Source of the DNA: Allocoprobacillus sp002160865
GTDB lineage: Bacteria; Bacillota_I; Bacilli_A; Erysipelotrichales; Coprobacillaceae
Direction of reading: 5' to 3'
DNA length: 64,000 bases
Assembly (NCBI RefSeq): GCF_042850985.1
Contig: NZ_AP031415.1
Coordinates: 1,116,001-1,180,000 of the forward strand
Positions 7,953-15,993 of the stretch are shown here, piece by piece (positions within the stretch are counted from its first letter, which is position 1; every line of letters begins with the position of its first letter). The notes beneath the pieces were generated by a model. That model was not told where the DNA came from, ran no database searches, and saw only the letters and a list, made by a program, of their open reading frames with translations. The position numbers and the translations under genes are program-made.

Positions 7953-8498
7953 ATGAAAAGATGTCAATGGGCTTATAACGAAAGATTAGTGAAATATCAT
8001 GACGAAGTCTGGGGAAAACCGGAACATGATGAAAGACAATTGTATAAAATGTTAATTTTAGAAGGATTACAGGCAGGGTTAAGCTGGGATATTATTTTAA
8101 AAAAGGAAGGTTTATATGATCAGGCTTTAGATCATTTTGATTATCATTTGATTGCTTCATATGATGATGATAAATATCAGACATTAATGCAAACAGAAGG
8201 GTTAATTAAGAATAAATTAAAAATGAAAGCTATTATTAAAAATGCTAAGGCTTTTCTTGAAATTCAAAAACAGTATGGGAGTTTTGATACATTTATATGG
8301 TCATATGTAGATAATCAACCTATTCAACATCATTATCAATCATCAAAAGATGTTCCTTCATTTGATGATTTATCAGCACAAATTTCAAAAGATTTAAAAA
8401 AACATGGCTTTTCTTTTGTTGGACCAACAATCATATACAGTTATCTACAAGCTATAGGTATCTATAATGATCATGAAATTAATTGCGATTTTTATTGA
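7953..8498 (+). CDS. tag: DNA-3-methyladenine glycosylase I
   Basis: A 181-residue Tag family member. The N-terminal RCQWA ... YHDEVWGKPEHDERQLYKMLILEG and GLSWDIILKK are strongly conserved, with the C-terminal His/Cys zinc-site region SFVGPTIIYSYLQAIGIYNDH. It removes 3-methyladenine from alkylated DNA at the start of base excision repair. It is divergent from the methyltransferase operon, with 82 bases between start codons. A tRNA promoter overlaps its stop codon. Confidence 0.95.
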   Translation: MKRCQWAYNERLVKYHDEVWGKPEHDERQLYKMLILEGLQAGLSWDIILKKEGLYDQALDHFDYHLIASYDDDKYQTLMQTEGLIKNKLKMKAIIKNAKAFLEIQKQYGSFDTFIWSYVDNQPIQHHYQSSKDVPSFDDLSAQISKDLKKHGFSFVGPTIIYSYLQAIGIYNDHEINCDFY

Positions 8499-8523
8499 TT
8501 TTTAAAAAAATATATAGTATACT
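8495..8523 (+). promoter_or_regulatory. tRNA-Leu promoter
   Basis: TTGATT (8495-8500), 17-bp spacer, TATACT (8518-8523), about 19 bases before the mature tRNA. The -35 overlaps the tag stop codon. Confidence 0.75.
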
Positions 8524-8541
8524 ATGCGAGTAGTTTGATTT

Positions 8542-8626
8542 GCCTGAGTGGCGAAACTGGTATACGCACAGCACTCAAAATGCTGCGACCTATGTCATGT
8601 CGGTTCGAGTCCGACCTCAGGCACCA
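8542..8626 (+). tRNA. tRNA-Leu (anticodon CAA)
   Basis: Acceptor stem GCCTGAG (8542-8548) pairs with CTCAGGC (8616-8622); discriminator A and encoded CCA follow. The anticodon stem CAGCA/TGCTG encloses the loop CTCAAAA, giving CAA, which reads UUG leucine codons. A long variable arm (class II) and the T arm GTCGG-TTCGAGT-CCGAC are present. Length is 85 bases. Confidence 0.93.
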
Positions 8627-8676
8627 ATTGAATAGAAGGCGATTTGAGATGATAAGCTCTTTTCGTAAGCATATAT

Positions 8677-8706
8677 CCAGGCAAAGTATTTTGTCTGGTT
8701 TTTTAT
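8677..8706 (+). terminator. Terminator of the tRNA-Leu unit
   Basis: CCAGGCAAA / TTTGTCTGG stem (9 bp, one G-U), GTAT loop, then TTTTTT. The remaining bases to 8876 are A-rich; I see no gene in them. Confidence 0.85.
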
Positions 8707-8876
8707 TAGATGAAAGTAAGGTAGCTGAAATTTGATAGAATACGACAAATAATAAAAGATATTGACAAAATTCATCAAGAAAAAAAGACGAAAAAAAGAA
8801 AAAATAAGTGAAAAAAATCTAAAAGACTCGCCTTATTTGAAAAATACTGTAAAATAAAAACAGGAGGTGTAGAAAT

Positions 8877-9710
8877 ATGTTGATGGAACATGTTTTTCAA
8901 TGTGTAGATGATATTTATGATGAGGTGGTGAATCATGGCTCTGATGAATTAAAAAGAACGATTTGTGATTTAGAAAAAATAGCTGGACATAATACGCCTT
9001 CAGTTATCAAAAAAGGTATTATGCTTTCTATGACAATTTGCTTTAATCAAGTACAGTTTCAAGATGAGTTATTTGAAGGATTATTACAAGAAAATCTGGA
9101 GTATATGATAAGACATATTCCAGAAATGAAAAAAACGATTCAATTACGTGTTTCTTTAAGGGGTTTGGAGAAAGAAATGAATCGAGAGATTATTTTACCT
9201 TATTTTATAACATTAGCTGATTTGGCTTATGCTGTTTTAGCTGTTTTTCAAGCTGAAGGTCATCATTTATTTAAAATTGAATCTGATCATGGAAGATTTG
9301 GATGTGAACAATGTGATCAAGAAATGTTAGATGATTATGCAGCCAATGTCTTTTTAAGTGATCTTCATTTAGAAGAAGGTCATCAATTCTCTTTATGGTA
9401 TGATTTTGGAGAAGACTATGTGTTTGATATACAAGTTTTAAACATTCAGACACAGTCGGATTTATTTGTCCTTGAGGATAGTCAAATTACGTCTGGTAAA
9501 GGTTATGGTATTTGGGAAGATGAACATGAATTACTGGAAATGTATTATAAAGATTATGATGAATTTTTAATGAGAATTGAGGATTATGGATTGGATGAAG
9601 ATGATTTTATTTTTGATGAATTTGATAAAGATATCGCTAATGAGATGTTGATGGAAGATTTTGAGTTTTTAAGACATGTTTACGAAGATCAAGATGAAGA
9701 TTTATGGTAG
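8877..9710 (+). CDS. pRiA4b ORF-3-like domain protein
   Basis: A 277-residue acidic cytoplasmic protein. The central part fits the plasmid pRiA4b ORF-3-like fold (also found near IS1096-type elements): LRVSLRGLEKEMNREIILP, then TLADLAYAVLAVFQ, then LWYDFGEDYVFDIQV, equivalent to the family's YxYDFGDxW motif. The first 75 residues are a helical extension. The C-terminal third is very rich in Asp/Glu (DEDDFIFDEFDKDI). SD AGGAGGTG is about 8 bases upstream. Its last 7 bases overlap the esterase gene. The family has no established biochemical role; no mobile-element remnants are seen nearby. Confidence 0.8.
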   Translation: MLMEHVFQCVDDIYDEVVNHGSDELKRTICDLEKIAGHNTPSVIKKGIMLSMTICFNQVQFQDELFEGLLQENLEYMIRHIPEMKKTIQLRVSLRGLEKEMNREIILPYFITLADLAYAVLAVFQAEGHHLFKIESDHGRFGCEQCDQEMLDDYAANVFLSDLHLEEGHQFSLWYDFGEDYVFDIQVLNIQTQSDLFVLEDSQITSGKGYGIWEDEHELLEMYYKDYDEFLMRIEDYGLDEDDFIFDEFDKDIANEMLMEDFEFLRHVYEDQDEDLW

Positions 9711-10462
9711 AAAAGAGAAAATTATTGTTTGAAGCTCAACAATGTTATCGAACAATTCGTGTTTATTTACCGCCGTTTTATCAGATAAGTCAAGAACATT
9801 ATCCGGTTATCTATATGTTTGATGGTCAATATTTATTTGATGATGCTAAAATATCTGAACATGCCATGTGTTTAGATAACTTCTTAGACAAATATGATCA
9901 ATCGTTTATTGTAGTAGGTATAGATAGCCCTGATGAAAGTTCTTGTCGCTTAGCAGAATATTGTCCGTATGATGTTGACAATAGTCACTATCAAATGATT
10001 CATGGTTATGGTCAGGCATTGATGGAATTTATCATTCATACAGTTAAACCTTATATAGATACTCACTATAGAACATTATCTTTACGCAAATATACAATGA
10101 TTGGTGGATTTTCGATGGGTGGTTTAATGGCATTATATGCAGTGATTTCATATCATACATATTTTTCTAAGGCAGCTTGTTTATCCAGTTCTATTGGTAT
10201 TTGTTTAGAAGCATTAAAAGATGAAATCAATCAACATGATTCATTCAAAGATACACGTCTTTTTTTGAGCTGGGGCAGTGAAGAATCAAGAAATAAACGA
10301 GGTTTAGCCTATGCTTCTATGAATCAGCTTGATATTTCACATTTATTGAATTTAAAAGGTGTACAGACATATCCGTATTTACTAGTGAATGGTCGTCATC
10401 ACATGATTTCATGGCAACAGCAAATACCACTCTTTATGGAGTATTTATGGAAATCAAAATAA
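9704..10462 (+). CDS. Alpha/beta hydrolase, putative esterase (esterase D/Fes type)
   Basis: A 252-residue member of the putative esterase family (as in siderophore esterases and S-formylglutathione hydrolases). Visible signatures are the early strand YPVIYMFDGQYLF, the nucleophile elbow GGFSMGGLMALYA with Ser in GxSxG, and a C-terminal catalytic His in NGRHHMISWQQQ. No signal peptide, so cytoplasmic. It overlaps the pRiA4b-like gene by 7 bases, so the two are probably co-translated; the functional link is unknown. The substrate cannot be read from sequence. Confidence 0.87.
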   Translation: MVEKRKLLFEAQQCYRTIRVYLPPFYQISQEHYPVIYMFDGQYLFDDAKISEHAMCLDNFLDKYDQSFIVVGIDSPDESSCRLAEYCPYDVDNSHYQMIHGYGQALMEFIIHTVKPYIDTHYRTLSLRKYTMIGGFSMGGLMALYAVISYHTYFSKAACLSSSIGICLEALKDEINQHDSFKDTRLFLSWGSEESRNKRGLAYASMNQLDISHLLNLKGVQTYPYLLVNGRHHMISWQQQIPLFMEYLWKSK

Positions 10463-10469
10463 AAAATGT

Positions 10470-10497
10470 TTGACAATATCAAAGAAATTGCTATAAT
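10470..10497 (+). promoter_or_regulatory. rpsD promoter
   Basis: TTGACA (10470-10475), 16-bp spacer, TATAAT (10492-10497) with a TG one base ahead (extended -10). Confidence 0.85.
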
Positions 10498-10503
10498 ATA
10501 CTA

Positions 10504-10664
10504 GTGCAATAAATAATAGCAGCACATAGAGGGTTAGCCCATGCGTTTGTGACAATGGGATGTAGAGTATCTTGCTGCAAAGAGAAATACTTAATACAAA
10601 CACAACCTAACTGATCTATGCATGTTATTGTTTTATGCCAAATAAAACAATAGGAGGAAAAAAA
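10504..10664 (+). promoter_or_regulatory. Putative S4 autoregulatory leader of rpsD
   Basis: About 160 bases of structured 5' UTR. GTTAG and GTTTGT pair with downstream ACAAAC and CTAAC in nested order, and just before the start codon TATTGTTTTAT pairs with ATAAAACAATA (11 bp, 5-base loop), ending directly at AGGAGG. Long structured rpsD leaders that bind S4 are known in Firmicutes. The pairing is seen; S4 control is inferred. A longer reading from ATG 10635 lies in this hairpin and is not credible. Confidence 0.6.
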
Positions 10665-11270
10665 ATGTCACGTTATACTGGACCACAGTGGAAAAAATCT
10701 AGACGTTTAGGTTTTTCTACATTAGAAACTGGTAGAGAATTAGCAAGAAGACCATATGCACCTGGTCAACATGGTCAAAAAAGAAAAAAATTAACTGAAT
10801 ATGGATTGCAGTTAGCTGAAAAACAAAAAGTAAGACATATGTATGGAGTTAATGAAAAACAATTCCATAACACATTCAAAAGAGCTGGAAAAATGGAAGG
10901 AGTTACTGGTTACAATTTCTTCTGTTTACTAGAATCTAGATTAGACAATGTTGTTTATAGATTAGGTTTTGCTACAACAAGAAGACAAGCAAGACAATTA
11001 GTTAATCATGGTCATATCTTATTAAATGGAGTTAAAACTGATATCGCTTCTTGTCAAGTTAAAGTTGGAGATGTGATTTCTGTTAAAGAACGTTCTCGTT
11101 CATTAGAAGTGATTAAAAACGCTTTAGCTTCTCAAACACATGTACCAGGATTTGTTGAAGTTGATGCTGATAAAATGGAAGGAAAATTATTAAGATTACC
11201 TGAAAGATCAGAATTAAATCAAGAAATCAACGAATCATTAATTGTAGAATACTACAACCGTTTAGGATAA
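10665..11270 (+). CDS. rpsD: 30S ribosomal protein S4
   Basis: A 201-residue primary 16S rRNA-binding protein. The start MSRYTGPQWKKSRRLGFS is the family's fixed N-terminus. The S4 RNA-binding domain appears as LESRLDNVVYRLGFATTRRQARQLVNHGHILLNG. It nucleates 30S assembly and in many bacteria represses its own mRNA. Monocistronic here, with its own promoter, a structured leader and a strong terminator. SD AGGAGG sits directly at the foot of the leader hairpin. Confidence 0.98.
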   Translation: MSRYTGPQWKKSRRLGFSTLETGRELARRPYAPGQHGQKRKKLTEYGLQLAEKQKVRHMYGVNEKQFHNTFKRAGKMEGVTGYNFFCLLESRLDNVVYRLGFATTRRQARQLVNHGHILLNGVKTDIASCQVKVGDVISVKERSRSLEVIKNALASQTHVPGFVEVDADKMEGKLLRLPERSELNQEINESLIVEYYNRLG

Positions 11271-11280
11271 GATGGACACA

Positions 11281-11312
11281 AAAAGTATTGGACTTATGTT
11301 CAATACTTTTTT
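11281..11312 (+). terminator. rpsD terminator
   Basis: AAAAGTATTG-N10-CAATACTTTT stem followed by TT. Confidence 0.85.
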
Positions 11313-11397
11313 CTATGTAGTATTTTGGAAAAAGATGATGAAATAGCTTTCTATTTATGGTAGAATATAACTTAGGAAAAGAGAGGAATTTTAAGTT

Positions 11398-13137
11398 ATG
11401 GATAATATCATGAGGTTTATAGAACAAATTGGATTACGTAATCTCATTTTTATAGGTATTGGTCTTGTTGTTATTGTGATGCTTTTGTTGTTTTATAGGG
11501 GAATGAGATTAAGAAAATATAGAAAATTAATTGTTGATGTAGAAAATCGTATGAATGGAATCAAATCATTACCTTTACAGTATCGTTTGGGGAGAGTTCA
11601 TAGTATTTCTAAAAATATGCCAGAAGTTGTAGAACTGTATGAAGAATATGCGCAAGAATTCGAGCGTATTTCAGATTATCAGAAAAATGAACTTGGGGTT
11701 CTTGTCAACGAAGTTGATGAACAGCTTTTTTATGGTAAACTACGAAAGATTTCTACAAAGATGAAAGAACTGGAGAACATGTTAAAAGTTTATGAAGATG
11801 ATTCACAGGCTTTATTAGAAAAGATTGAAAAGATTACTGAAATTGAAAATATTCAAAGAATTGAAATTATTCGTGTGAAAGAAAAATATCGTCAATTGAT
11901 TGATCATTATGAAACCATTCGTTTTAAGGTTGAAGATTTTGTAAAAGGTATTAAAAATATTTTTAATAATTTAGATGATTCTTTTGTGAAATTGGAAGAT
12001 ATGATGAATAATCAAAGATTTGAAGATGCGAAGACTTTAACACAGGATATTGATAAAAAAGTAGACTGGTTAACAGAACGTTTACAGGAATTACCTGATT
12101 ATATTGCGATTGTCAGACAATATATTCCTAAAAAGATTCATCATTTAGATGCTTTACTTCAAGACATGTCACATGGCGAATTTGCATTGGATCAGCTACA
12201 TGTTTCTGATCGTTATCAAGCCATTCAATCAACTTTAGAAACAACAACTCAACATATTCAACAGTTACAGCTGGAAAATGTTGGAGAAGTACTGCAAAAG
12301 CTTGTTGATGATATCGATGCTTTAATGAAAGATTTGGAAGTGGAAAAACAATCTTATGAAGTGTTTAAAAATAAGTGGGAAGATGCTTATACAAAGATTA
12401 CTCAAATATATGATCAATATAAACAGGCTTTAATTGATCAAAATCGTATTGAAAATTTATATTTGATTAATGAGGATTATGTTGATATCCAAGAAAAATA
12501 TAAGGATTTTGACCAAATATTAAGAACTTCCTATGAATTAGAAGAAGAAATGAATGCGGGAAATTTCTCTTATTTACAAATGATTGATAAAGTTGAAAAA
12601 GTGAAGAATGATGCGTTAAGTCATCAAGATGATTTAGATGCTTTCTTTGCATTTAGAGATCATTTATACTTACAGGAACAACGTGCGATAGATGAATTAG
12701 AAAATATTAATATTGTTTTGCTGGAGATTAAATCTGAAATTAAAAATAAGCATTTACCAATGATTAATGAATCTTATAAAGATTATATTCAAGATTCTTA
12801 TGATAAAGCAGCACAGATACAGGCTTATCGTATGCATCGTCCTGTTGAATTATCAGAACTTTCTAAGCGAGTAGACAGTGCCAGAGATATTATTTATAAA
12901 TTATATGATAATGTTCATAATTTGATTGTAACTGCAGAAATGGTAGAAGAAGCGATTGTTTTTGGAAATCGTTATCGTTCTAGTTTCTTAGAGGTCAATA
13001 CGGAACTGACAAAAGCTGAAGTTTTATTTAGAAATGGCGAATATACGAAAGCTTTATCTACAGCGGTTGATATTATTGAAAAGATTAAACCGGGTTCTTA
13101 TGAAAATTTAATTCAAAAAACAAGTGAAAAGTCCTAA
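11398..13137 (+). CDS. ezrA: Septation ring regulator EzrA
   Basis: A 579-residue protein with the EzrA layout: one N-terminal membrane helix (about residues 14-32, LIFIGIGLVVIVMLLLFYRG) then a long spectrin-like, almost wholly coiled-coil cytoplasmic part. The early SLPLQYRLGRVHSISK region is conserved. EzrA restrains and positions FtsZ rings at the membrane in Firmicutes. The start at 11398 has GAGAGGA about 11 bases upstream; an alternative ATG at 11410 would shorten the protein by four residues. It lies upstream of a cysteine desulfurase, as in Bacillus. Confidence 0.9.
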   Translation: MDNIMRFIEQIGLRNLIFIGIGLVVIVMLLLFYRGMRLRKYRKLIVDVENRMNGIKSLPLQYRLGRVHSISKNMPEVVELYEEYAQEFERISDYQKNELGVLVNEVDEQLFYGKLRKISTKMKELENMLKVYEDDSQALLEKIEKITEIENIQRIEIIRVKEKYRQLIDHYETIRFKVEDFVKGIKNIFNNLDDSFVKLEDMMNNQRFEDAKTLTQDIDKKVDWLTERLQELPDYIAIVRQYIPKKIHHLDALLQDMSHGEFALDQLHVSDRYQAIQSTLETTTQHIQQLQLENVGEVLQKLVDDIDALMKDLEVEKQSYEVFKNKWEDAYTKITQIYDQYKQALIDQNRIENLYLINEDYVDIQEKYKDFDQILRTSYELEEEMNAGNFSYLQMIDKVEKVKNDALSHQDDLDAFFAFRDHLYLQEQRAIDELENINIVLLEIKSEIKNKHLPMINESYKDYIQDSYDKAAQIQAYRMHRPVELSELSKRVDSARDIIYKLYDNVHNLIVTAEMVEEAIVFGNRYRSSFLEVNTELTKAEVLFRNGEYTKALSTAVDIIEKIKPGSYENLIQKTSEKS

Positions 13138-13150
13138 TTTGGACTTTTTT
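13127..13150 (+). terminator. ezrA terminator
   Basis: AAAAGTCC-TAATTT-GGACTTTT hairpin; the ezrA stop codon forms part of the loop. Confidence 0.8.
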
Positions 13151-13209
13151 AGTGGCTTTTTCTTAATAAAAATGGTATATATACATATAATGGACTATGG
13201 AGGAAAGAT

Positions 13210-14349
13210 ATGATTTATTTAGATTATGTATCAACAACACCATTAAATCAAGAAGTGAATCATATGTATCAATCACTTTTAAATGATTATTTTGCAAATG
13301 CTGATTCATTATATTCTTTAGGTTTAAAAACAAGTGCTTTAATGGAAAAATCAAGAGAATTAACTGCCCGAATGTTAGGTGTTTTACCCGAAGAAATTAT
13401 TTTTACAAGTGGTGCCAGTGAATCAAACAGTACAGCGATTAAAGGATGTGCTTTTCAATATCAAAACAGAGGAAAACATATTATCACAACAGCTGTAGAG
13501 CATTCTAGTGTGTATCAGTCATGTCTACAGTTAAGAGATGTTTTTGGTTATGATGTTGATTTTATTTCAGTAAACGATAAGGGAGAATTGAACTTAGCGG
13601 AATTAGAAAATAAAATCAGAGAAGATACAATTCTTGTCACAATGATGTATGTCAATAATGAAGTGGGAATGGTTTTCCCTATTAGAGAAGTTTATCAAAT
13701 CATTCAAAAGAAAAATCCTAAAGTTAAATTCCATGTTGATATGGTTCAGGCTTTAGGAAAACTTCCAATCGATTTGTCATATGTTGATTTAGCAAGTTTT
13801 TCTGCTCATAAGATATATGGTTTAAAAGGAAGCGGTGTTTTATATAAAAAATCTTCCACATCCATTGTTCCTTTAATTAATGGAGGTCAACAAGAACAAC
13901 AATTAAGAGGTGGTACATCGAATACAGCAACACATACGATGTTTGCTAAAACATTACGACTGGCTTTAGAAAATTTAGATGATCATTATCAGTATGTGAT
14001 GATGTTGAATCAATATGTCAGAGAACAATTACAACAGATTCCAGATATTGTTATGAATACACCACAAGATCACGTAACACCTTATATTTTAAACTTTTCA
14101 TGTGTAGGATATAAGCCAGAAGTTATTTTGCATGCACTAGAAATGCATGAATGCTATGTATCAACGAAAAGTACATGTGCTTCACATAAGCATGATGTTT
14201 CAAGAACATTAGAAGCGATGGGAATTGATGAAAAAATAGCTAAAAGTGCTATTCGTATCAGTTTTTCTCATTATACAACTCGTGATGAAATAGATGAATT
14301 TTTATTTTATTTGAAACAAGTTTTAAAGACAATTAAGAAGCAGAGGTAA
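13210..14349 (+). CDS. Cysteine desulfurase (IscS/NifZ type)
   Basis: A 379-residue PLP enzyme that takes sulfur from cysteine as a persulfide. The PLP Lys is K201 in SFSAHKIYGLKG, and the catalytic Cys is C323 in STKSTCASHKHD. GASESNST and VEHSSVYQ line the cofactor site. It starts with the typical MIYLDYVSTTPLN. It is 5 bases upstream of thiI, so it most likely feeds sulfur to ThiI for 4-thiouridine in tRNA (and possibly thiamine), like B. subtilis NifZ, rather than general Fe-S assembly. SD GGAGGA is upstream. Confidence 0.94.
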   Translation: MIYLDYVSTTPLNQEVNHMYQSLLNDYFANADSLYSLGLKTSALMEKSRELTARMLGVLPEEIIFTSGASESNSTAIKGCAFQYQNRGKHIITTAVEHSSVYQSCLQLRDVFGYDVDFISVNDKGELNLAELENKIREDTILVTMMYVNNEVGMVFPIREVYQIIQKKNPKVKFHVDMVQALGKLPIDLSYVDLASFSAHKIYGLKGSGVLYKKSSTSIVPLINGGQQEQQLRGGTSNTATHTMFAKTLRLALENLDDHYQYVMMLNQYVREQLQQIPDIVMNTPQDHVTPYILNFSCVGYKPEVILHALEMHECYVSTKSTCASHKHDVSRTLEAMGIDEKIAKSAIRISFSHYTTRDEIDEFLFYLKQVLKTIKKQR

Positions 14350-14354
14350 TTATT

Positions 14355-15551
14355 ATGGAATGTAATCATATTTTGGTGAGATTTGGAGAACTCACAACAA
14401 AAGGAAAAAATCGTAAACTTTTTATTCGAAAATTAACACAAAATACAAAAGAGATGTTGAAAGAATTTCAACATTTAAGATATGACATGTCATTTGACCG
14501 TTTGTATATTATTCTTAATGGTGAAAATCCAGAGGCTGTGTGTGAAAAATTACAGACAGTCTTTGGAATCCACTCTTTTTCTTTATGTTATCAAGTAGAA
14601 AGTGATTTGGAAAAGATTAAAGAAGTGTGTTTAGAAGTTATTGAAAAGAGTGAAGGAAAAACTTTTAAAATTCAGACAAAACGTAATGATAAAGATTATC
14701 CTATGCACTCACATGATATCAATACAGCAATTGCTGGATATATTTTCCATCATACATCTAAAGATTTAAAAGTAGATGTTCATCATCCTGATATTTTGAT
14801 TAAAGTAGAATTGCGCAAAGATGTCACATATGTTATGGATAATGTCATAAAAGGTGCGGGTGGATATCCTGTTGGTATTGGTGGTAAAGCTTTACTGATG
14901 CTTTCAGGTGGTATTGATTCACCAGTAGCGGGATATTTAACATTAAAAAGAGGGGTGGATATTGAATGCATTCATTATGCCTCTCCACCTTATACAAATG
15001 AATTAGCTAGGGAAAAAGTTTTGGATTTGGTGAATGTATTAAGACATTATACACATGGTAAAATGACAATTCATATCGTTCCGTTTACAGATTTACAGTT
15101 AGCTGTTTATGATCACTGTGATGAAAGTTATGCCATGACGATTATGCGTCGTATGATGTATCGTATCGCTGAAGGTGTAGCGAAAAAGAATCAATGTCTG
15201 GCATTAGTCAATGGTGAAAGCATTGGACAGGTGGCTTCACAAACTTTAGAAAGTATGTCTGTCATTAATGAAGTGATTTCTATGCCAGTTATTCGCCCAG
15301 TTGCATGTATGGATAAACTAGAAATTATTGATGTTGCTCAAAAGATTGGTACATATGACATTTCTATTCGTCCTCATGAAGATTGTTGTACAATCTTCAC
15401 ACCAAAACAACCAGCAACAAAACCTAAAAGCTATAAAGCAGAAGCGTTGGAAGAAACGTGGGATTATCAGTCTATGGTGAATGCATGTATTGACCAATGT
15501 GAAACAATTATTGTTGACGATCATTATAAGGAAGTTGAAGATTTATTTTAA
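14355..15551 (+). CDS. thiI: tRNA 4-thiouridine synthetase ThiI
   Basis: A 398-residue protein with an N-terminal ferredoxin-like plus THUMP tRNA-binding region (residues 1-165; VRFGELTTKGKNR) and an adenylating PP-loop domain (LMLSGGIDSPVAGYLTLKRG). It lacks the C-terminal rhodanese domain of enterobacterial ThiI, as usual in Firmicutes, where the partner desulfurase delivers sulfur directly. A CC pair sits in HEDCCTIFTPKQPATKP. It modifies U8 of tRNA. Co-transcribed with the upstream desulfurase. Confidence 0.95.
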   Translation: MECNHILVRFGELTTKGKNRKLFIRKLTQNTKEMLKEFQHLRYDMSFDRLYIILNGENPEAVCEKLQTVFGIHSFSLCYQVESDLEKIKEVCLEVIEKSEGKTFKIQTKRNDKDYPMHSHDINTAIAGYIFHHTSKDLKVDVHHPDILIKVELRKDVTYVMDNVIKGAGGYPVGIGGKALLMLSGGIDSPVAGYLTLKRGVDIECIHYASPPYTNELAREKVLDLVNVLRHYTHGKMTIHIVPFTDLQLAVYDHCDESYAMTIMRRMMYRIAEGVAKKNQCLALVNGESIGQVASQTLESMSVINEVISMPVIRPVACMDKLEIIDVAQKIGTYDISIRPHEDCCTIFTPKQPATKPKSYKAEALEETWDYQSMVNACIDQCETIIVDDHYKEVEDLF

Positions 15552-15574
15552 TTTGAAAAAAATTGAAAAGAAAT

Positions 15575-15617
15575 GAATAATTTTGTCATCCTGACACAAA
15601 CTAATTGTGTCAGGAGG
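15575..15617 (+). promoter_or_regulatory. Spore-gene upstream region: perfect hairpin over SD, possible SigG-like promoter
   Basis: A perfect inverted repeat CCTGACACAA-N5-TTGTGTCAGG (15590-15614) has a right arm sharing bases with the AGGAGG SD (15612-15617). A weak forespore sigma-G-like pair is also present: GAATA (15575-15579), 17 bp, CAAACTA (15597-15603). If that promoter is used the hairpin would be mostly untranscribed and act as DNA; otherwise it would mask the SD in RNA. Both readings are inference; the repeat is certain. Confidence 0.55.
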
Positions 15618-15625
15618 TGAAAGCA

Positions 15626-15841
15626 ATGAACTCAAATAATTCAAGTAAAAATAGATTAGTTGTTCCTGGTGCTCAAAATGCTATTGATCAAATGAAATAC
15701 GAAATCGCTAATGAATTTGGTGTTAATCTTGGACCGGATGCCACAGCTCGTGCTAATGGATCTGTTGGTGGTGAAATCACTAAGAGATTAGTTGAAATGG
15801 GTCAAAATCAGATGGCAGGTAAACAATCTCAAAATCGTTAA
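15626..15841 (+). CDS. Alpha/beta-type small acid-soluble spore protein
   Basis: A 71-residue DNA-coating spore protein. The two conserved blocks are KYEIANEFGVNLGPDATARANGSVGGEITKR (start and end only needed: KYEIANEFGV ... NGSVGGEITKRLVE), including the GPR-protease site region EIANEF. It saturates forespore DNA, protecting it from UV and hydrolysis, and is degraded at germination. The start at 15626 follows AGGAGGTGAAAGCA. A monocistronic gene with its own terminator. Its presence indicates that the organism can form endospores. Confidence 0.95.
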   Translation: MNSNNSSKNRLVVPGAQNAIDQMKYEIANEFGVNLGPDATARANGSVGGEITKRLVEMGQNQMAGKQSQNR

Positions 15842-15851
15842 GCTCAAATAA

Positions 15852-15892
15852 AAAATCCTAATCATAATTCTAATTATGAGTAGGGTTTTTTT
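15852..15892 (+). terminator. Terminator of the spore protein gene
   Basis: AAATCCTA ... TAGGGTTT with an inner TCATAAT/ATTATGA stem and T7 tail. Confidence 0.85.
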
Positions 15893-15938
15893 ATGATTAA
15901 GAAAAAGTGTATTCGCTTTCAAGTTTTTGTTGAGTTTA

Positions 15939-15947
15939 TGCTATAAT
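15939..15947 (+). promoter_or_regulatory. ackA extended -10 promoter
   Basis: TGCTATAAT (15939-15947) is an extended -10 with only a weak -35 (TTCAAG near 15918). Confidence 0.55.
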
Positions 15948-15993
15948 TTATGTACAATAAATATATGTGATGTATTATAGGAGGAAAAAAATT

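Noticed and set aside
8535..8735. A 66-codon frame running through the tRNA-Leu.
   Set aside because: It reads through the tRNA and its terminator; no SD and no homology by eye.
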